Source: Bacillota bacterium (GTDB lineage: Bacteria; Bacillota; Clostridia; Lachnospirales; Lachnospiraceae). From it: a DNA stretch of 64,000 nucleotides. The stretch lies in contig JAEZOB010000023.1 in assembly GCA_023414355.1 (NCBI GenBank), positions 186,001 to 250,000 of the forward strand, read 5' to 3'. Of this stretch, positions 60,190 through 64,000 are shown piece after piece (the first letter of the stretch is position 1; each line of letters starts with the position of its first letter). Both the position numbers and the translations under genes were made by a program. Under the pieces are notes generated by a model. That model made no database searches and was not told the origin of the DNA. It saw only the letters and a list, made by a program, of their open reading frames with translations.

Positions 60190-61135
60190 GATTAATATGC
60201 AGCATAAAGGAGCTTATTTCCCTGCTGCAATATCGATGGGAAATTACACCATCAGGCTGCTTAGGGACAGCAATGCAAAAGCATCCTATGAGCTTCCCGA
60301 AGATGCTTCTCAGTTTCTTGTGGATGGAACAGAAGCCAGATCAGATTGGAACCTTGTGTACATAATCATGCCCCAGGAGGAGTTTACGGAGCCGGAAGGA
60401 GAATTCTTGGCAGGTTTTGAAGAAGGGCCTGCTCCTTATCGTATCTATAAAGAGGCTAGCGGAAATTTCTTATGGGTCAGGAAGGATAAGAATAAGAATA
60501 ACAGTCTTGTTTACCGGATTTCGAAGAATTGGAGTATTTGGGAATTGCTGTACGATCATACGGAAGGCCACAGTCCGGACTTCTTTGATGAGCTTGCTTA
60601 TATCTTTCCCTATTCCGTGCTGAATAAGAGGGGAATTCTGTTTCATGGAGTCGTCATGGAATGGAACTCCATGGGAATTCTTGTCTGTGCACATTCCGGC
60701 GTGGGTAAATCTACACATACCGGAATGTGGAAAACAGGCGAGGGGGCCCGGATTCTGAACGGAGACAGGGCATTTTGCTTTTTGGAGAAGGAGCAGTGGT
60801 TTACCTGTGGAGTTCCCTGGAACGGGTCCTCGAAGGAATGCATGAATCGAAAGGTTATACTCAGAACAGTCGTAATCATTGAACAATCGGAAGACAATCA
60901 GGTAATGCAGTTGTCAAGACGGCAGGGTGCATTGGAATTGATCTCCCTTACCTTTGCACCTGCATGGGAGTCTGAGCTTTTGAATCAAGCACTGGATTTG
61001 ATCGATGAGCTTACCCGGGATGTCCTGGTCTTAAAGCTGAGATGCAGACCGGATACCGAAGCCGTTGCTCTTCTGAAGCAGGAATTAGAGAAGCAGTATT
61101 TCTATGAAGAATATCAGGAGGCACTAACAAATTGA
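60176..61135 (+). CDS. HPr kinase/PEPCK-fold protein of the RiPP operon
   Basis: 319 residues from ATG 60176, behind GGTGG and overlapping the precursor stop by 14 bp; the frame extending to 59981 merely reads through the precursor gene. A N-terminal beta-rich domain (MGNYTIRLLRDSNAKASYELPEDAS) leads to an HprK-like P-loop HSGVGKSTHTGMW with K178, DRAFCF, PWNGSSKE and LISLTFAPAWE. Homologues occur in lasso-peptide and other RiPP clusters, some as peptide kinases. Here it may phosphorylate the precursor or act as chaperone; inferred. Confidence 0.87.
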   Translation: MADIKINMQHKGAYFPAAISMGNYTIRLLRDSNAKASYELPEDASQFLVDGTEARSDWNLVYIIMPQEEFTEPEGEFLAGFEEGPAPYRIYKEASGNFLWVRKDKNKNNSLVYRISKNWSIWELLYDHTEGHSPDFFDELAYIFPYSVLNKRGILFHGVVMEWNSMGILVCAHSGVGKSTHTGMWKTGEGARILNGDRAFCFLEKEQWFTCGVPWNGSSKECMNRKVILRTVVIIEQSEDNQVMQLSRRQGALELISLTFAPAWESELLNQALDLIDELTRDVLVLKLRCRPDTEAVALLKQELEKQYFYEEYQEALTN

Positions 61136-61221
61136 GTATGCATGCAAAGACTGCATACAGAGGAATGGGATAAAGTGAAAGAAAAATCTTTTTCACATTG
61201 CGAATGAAACCATATTCGCAT
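61136..61221 (+). other. Three short hairpins before the leader of the peptidase gene
   Basis: GTATGCA (61137-61143)/TGCATAC (61152-61158); AGTGAAA/TTTCACA-like (61173-61197); TGCGAAT (61199-61205)/ATTCGCA (61214-61220). Their role is unknown: RNA processing or partial termination between the kinase and peptidase genes. Confidence 0.55.
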
Positions 61222-61230
61222 TAGAAAGAA

Positions 61231-61319
61231 CTCCAAAATGAAATCCATTGGAATTTCATTTTGAACTTCTTTCAGGTGCTATTTATACTGCCGCGCGCGG
61301 CAGAGTGGAGGTGAATGTG
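61231..61319 (+). promoter_or_regulatory. Recurring 5' leader element, copy C (signal peptidase gene)
   Basis: AAATGAAATCC (61237-61247) pairs with GGAATTTCATTT (61250-61261), then AACTTCTTTCAGGTGCT (61264-61280), perfect palindromic stem CTGCCGCGCGCGGCAG (61288-61303) and GGAGGTGAATGTG. This copy is the best folded and shows that the second stem is kept although its sequence differs from copies A and B. Confidence 0.72.
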
Positions 61320-61814
61320 AAAACACTTGTTAAGAAAGATGTGGCTGCAAATGAACTGTTTCCTTTTGTCAGAGAGGTCATAAACCATGGTCATAAAGCG
61401 AGATTTACGATCAGTGGCAGTAGTATGTGTCCCTGGATGATCGATAACCGGGATCAGGTGCTGATTGCAGGGAGCAAGGAGCTGAAACCGGGAGATATCA
61501 TTCTGTATCAGAATAGCCGGGGGAATTATATTTTACATAGAATCATGAAGAAAGAGGAGAACGGATTCCGGACCATGGGTGATTCCTGCATTACGGCAGA
61601 TGAGGAACTGATTACTCCAAAAGAGGTAATTGGTGTAGTACAGAAGATATACCGAAATGGGAAGGAGATTGATTGCTCTTCTACCTTCTGGCAGCTTGTC
61701 TTTCTGCTGTGGCGCAGTTTATTGCCGGTCAGAAATGAATTGCTAAGGCTTTATCATACCCTGGTAAGGATTAAATTTGAGATAGGAAAAAGAAAGAGCG
61801 GTTTGGGAGCATAA
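61317..61814 (+). CDS. S26 family signal peptidase (SipW/ER-like type)
   Basis: 165 residues from GTG 61317, 5 nt behind GGAGG, the same spacing as the start codons after leader copies A and B; the frame from 61248 would read through the leader. Catalytic Ser36 in TISGSSMCPWM, and LHRI with His74 in place of the Lys of classic SPase I, as in SipW and ER-type enzymes. GDIILYQ and MGDSCITADE are typical. A hydrophobic segment near 145-160 could anchor it. Possible leader-removing protease of the RiPP. Confidence 0.85.
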   Translation: MKTLVKKDVAANELFPFVREVINHGHKARFTISGSSMCPWMIDNRDQVLIAGSKELKPGDIILYQNSRGNYILHRIMKKEENGFRTMGDSCITADEELITPKEVIGVVQKIYRNGKEIDCSSTFWQLVFLLWRSLLPVRNELLRLYHTLVRIKFEIGKRKSGLGA

Positions 61815-61817
61815 AGT

Positions 61818-63083
61818 ATGGATCAGACGTCAAGACAGCTATTGTATTTATTATCGGTTTCGATGGGAACCGATCTGGATACAATCATCAATACCGTGGA
61901 AGTAGAATGGGATAAGCTGTTTTTTTTATCGGGGATACATAATGTAATTCCGATGATTTATCACGCTATCAATAAAAAACAGCTACTTCCCATGATAAAT
62001 CCGGAATTAGCGGTGGTTTGGAAGAAATTGGCTGTTGGTTATACAGTGGACCAGATTATACGGACAAAGGAATTCCTTGCAATCTATACAAAACTGAAGC
62101 AAGCAGGAATAAACGCTTTGGTTGTTAAGGGAATTGTTTTTCGAAAGCTGTATCCGAACAGTGATGAAAGATGCTCCGGAGATGAGGATATCTATATTCA
62201 TAGAGAGGACTTTTCCAAAGTGGCTTCCGTCTTAATCGACTCCGGTTTTGAGTTGTCGGAACTCTCCGGGAAAGAGAAAGCACCGAGGCAGGAAACGATT
62301 TATGTCAGCAGAAAAACCGGCTTAATTCTTGAGGTGCACGTGGATCTGTTCGACCCTGGAATAGGACTATTCAAAGCTATGAATGATCAATTTGAGACAG
62401 CTTTCGAGCGTAGTATCGAGATTATTGTTGAAGGTATCCCGATTCATACCCTGTCATACAGCGACCATCTTTTATTCCAAATCTTACATTGTACGAAACA
62501 CTTTGTGGGAATGGGGTTTGGAATCCGCCAACTGTGTGATTTGGTCATGTTCTGTAATACCTATGGTAATATGGTGGACTATCCCTGGGTATGGCAGCAA
62601 GTGACCTCTCTTGGGTATGATATATTTTTATTAAATCTTCTGGCGATCGGAAGCAAATATCTGGGACTCTCCGATCAGTATCGCTGGTATCCGCATCAAG
62701 CGGTATTGATGGATATCCATTCTGATGCCTTACTTGAGGATATGATATGCGCAGGAGCTTATGGCAGAAGTGATGAGGACAGAATCAGGACATGCTCCCT
62801 GACCTTACAGGCAGTGATAGCAGATCGAGGATTTCGATTGAAAAAATATTATAAAAAGCAGACGCTGAAGATTTTTTTCCCGGACCATGAGTTTATGAAC
62901 AACCGCTATCCCTACTGCAGAAATAACCCTTTTCTTCTTCCTTTGGCTTGGTTACATCGGATAGCTTCTTATGCGGTACAGGTGAAAAACCCGATACAGA
63001 TGGTTCAAAAAGCCAATCGCAGCATAGCAATCGGAAGAAGACGGATACAGCTCCTTAAGGAGTATAAGATGATCGGACTGTGA
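61818..63083 (+). CDS. NTP_transf_5-family nucleotidyltransferase
   Basis: 421 residues. A helical N-terminus is followed by KGIVFRKLYPNSDERCSGDEDIYIHREDF (about 115-143), the GxxD-x-D nucleotidyltransferase core, then ILEVHVDLFDPG and HLLFQILHCTKHFVGMGFGIRQLCDLVMFC, typical of the NTP_transf_5 family found with PqqD and HprK-like genes. May nucleotidylate a peptide or sugar; function unknown. Confidence 0.88.
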   Translation: MDQTSRQLLYLLSVSMGTDLDTIINTVEVEWDKLFFLSGIHNVIPMIYHAINKKQLLPMINPELAVVWKKLAVGYTVDQIIRTKEFLAIYTKLKQAGINALVVKGIVFRKLYPNSDERCSGDEDIYIHREDFSKVASVLIDSGFELSELSGKEKAPRQETIYVSRKTGLILEVHVDLFDPGIGLFKAMNDQFETAFERSIEIIVEGIPIHTLSYSDHLLFQILHCTKHFVGMGFGIRQLCDLVMFCNTYGNMVDYPWVWQQVTSLGYDIFLLNLLAIGSKYLGLSDQYRWYPHQAVLMDIHSDALLEDMICAGAYGRSDEDRIRTCSLTLQAVIADRGFRLKKYYKKQTLKIFFPDHEFMNNRYPYCRNNPFLLPLAWLHRIASYAVQVKNPIQMVQKANRSIAIGRRRIQLLKEYKMIGL

Positions 63084-63118
63084 GGTTCGGCTTCCAAGAT
63101 AAAGGCGGTGAAGATGAA

Positions 63119-63868
63119 ATGATTGATATTCATACCCATATTCTGCCGGGAATCGATGATGGTTCTGAAACGATGGAGGATTCCCTTGCCATGGCAGAGA
63201 TGGCGATACGGAGCGGTGTCGATACACTGATTGTCACACCACATTGCAATGTGGAAGGTGTGTTTGATAATTACTATGATGACGCTTATATTCAATGCTT
63301 CCGGTCCTTCGAGCAGGCAGTCAGAGAACAGCACCTTCCGCTTACCATAGTACCAGGAATGGAGGTATATGCATCGGAGAACGTACCTGAACTTTTGAAA
63401 CAGGAAAAGCTGATTACCTTGAATCATTCCAGATATCTTCTGATCGAATTCAATTTCTATGAAGACCTCGACTTTATCGAGTATATGCTGAATGAAATCC
63501 TGGAAGTAGGCTATTGTCCTATTATCGCTCATCCCGAGCGTTATCACCTGGTGCAGAAATATTCGGAGATCGCCTGCCGCTGGTTGGATTTGGGTGCCTT
63601 TTTACAAGCCGACAAAGGGAGTATAATGGGGAGCTTCGGATATCGATCCAGAGAAACAGCTTTTTATTTACTTGATCACAATCTGGTTTCCTTTATTGCC
63701 AGTGATGCACATAGTCCATATCGGCGGACGGCAGAAATGACAGAGGTGTATCATTTTATACGAAAAGCTTATGGTGCGGAATATGCACATATTCTTCTTG
63801 ACGAAAACCCAAGAAGAGTTCTGAAGGATTTAGATTTAGTTGATTTAGAAGTCCGTTCGCTTTATTGA
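63119..63868 (+). CDS. Second CpsB/CapC-type tyrosine-protein phosphatase
   Basis: 249 residues from ATG 63119, AAGGCGG upstream; GTG 63080 is a weaker start. IDIHTHILPGIDDGSETMEDSLAMAE, TPHCNV, PGMEVYASE, HPERYH and ASDAHSPYRR match the PHP phosphatases and the paralogue at 34329. It is more like YwqE in length. Its presence suggests a second polysaccharide operon continuing beyond the window. Confidence 0.92.
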   Translation: MIDIHTHILPGIDDGSETMEDSLAMAEMAIRSGVDTLIVTPHCNVEGVFDNYYDDAYIQCFRSFEQAVREQHLPLTIVPGMEVYASENVPELLKQEKLITLNHSRYLLIEFNFYEDLDFIEYMLNEILEVGYCPIIAHPERYHLVQKYSEIACRWLDLGAFLQADKGSIMGSFGYRSRETAFYLLDHNLVSFIASDAHSPYRRTAEMTEVYHFIRKAYGAEYAHILLDENPRRVLKDLDLVDLEVRSLY

Positions 63869-63900
63869 ACGGTCATCCTATGGAAAGGTACGGACATAAC

Positions 63901-64000
63901 ATGAAACTACTGAGAATAGCAGGATTATCACTGTTTTTATTATCTGCAGTTACTTTTGCCGGATACTGTGGATATGAGGTAAGCAGGAACGACATAGCCG
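63901..64000 (+). CDS. N-terminus of an exported protein, cut by window edge
   Basis: Open frame from ATG 63901 (GGAAAGG upstream) to the edge, 33 codons: MKLLRIAGLSLFLLSAVTFA, a signal peptide or first membrane helix, then GYCGYEVSRNDIA. Too short to identify. Confidence 0.6.
   Translation, partial: MKLLRIAGLSLFLLSAVTFAGYCGYEVSRNDIA

Overview
The window looks like the chromosome of a spore-forming, low-GC Gram-positive anaerobe of the Lachnospiraceae / Clostridium cluster XIVa type. The evidence is strong AGGAGG ribosome-binding sites, sigma-A promoters, dipicolinate synthase genes (spoVFA/spoVFB) that imply endospores, an archaeal-type AspRS gene behind an attenuator-like leader, an ECF-type vitamin transporter subunit, and a Wzz/CpsB/CpsD exopolysaccharide locus of Firmicutes type. 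I saw no rRNA, tRNA, CRISPR array, intact transposase or prophage.

Layout. Positions 1-34 kb are mostly housekeeping and small transport or regulatory units on both strands: a lacI-uxaC hexuronate operon; an ECF S-component with a consensus promoter and operator; a malate/lactate dehydrogenase; a zinc-ribbon membrane protein; MFS and GNAT genes; an OGG1-like DNA glycosylase; AspRS; an SDR; a LysM amidase; a thioesterase; class II fructose-bisphosphate aldolase; a Cache-HAMP-GGDEF-EAL protein; tgt-yajC; an ECF sigma/anti-sigma pair; asnB; spoVFAB; and an oppABCDF peptide importer. Several intergenic spaces hold non-coding repeats: a 12-bp minisatellite, a 113-bp palindrome, a 323-bp imperfect palindrome and a purine-rich 15-bp degenerate repeat.

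From 34.2 kb to about 56.3 kb, one co-directional locus makes a surface polysaccharide. It has CpsB phosphatase, Wzz/kinase regulators and a priming sugar transferase, then nucleotide-sugar genes (UDP-sugar dehydrogenase, CDP-glucose synthesis and dehydration, RfbH). A thiamine-diphosphate enzyme, an HMGL-like aldolase fusion and an SDR follow and suggest an unusual branched or modified deoxysugar. Glycosyltransferases, a pyruvyltransferase, Wzy, Wzx and an FrhB-like Fe-S protein complete it.

From 56.5 to 63.9 kb lies a second co-directional operon that I consider the most novel part. It encodes an ABC exporter, a PqqD-like protein, a radical SAM/SPASM enzyme, a 143-residue Cys-, Pro/Thr- and Gly-Trp-Pro-repeat peptide, an HPr-kinase-like protein, an S26 signal peptidase, an NTP_transf_5 nucleotidyltransferase and a second CpsB-like phosphatase. 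It looks like a ribosomally made, post-translationally modified peptide (RiPP) pathway attached to the polysaccharide locus.

A recurring 5' leader sits upstream of the SDR gene (11.8 kb), of pqqD (58.3 kb) and of the signal peptidase gene (61.3 kb). It has a hairpin, a conserved AACTTCTTTCAGGTG-like stretch and a second hairpin whose stem sequence differs between copies, and it ends exactly at the Shine-Dalgarno and start codon. A related hairpin without a downstream gene follows yajC. It may be an undescribed cis-regulatory RNA family or a mobile 5'-UTR element.
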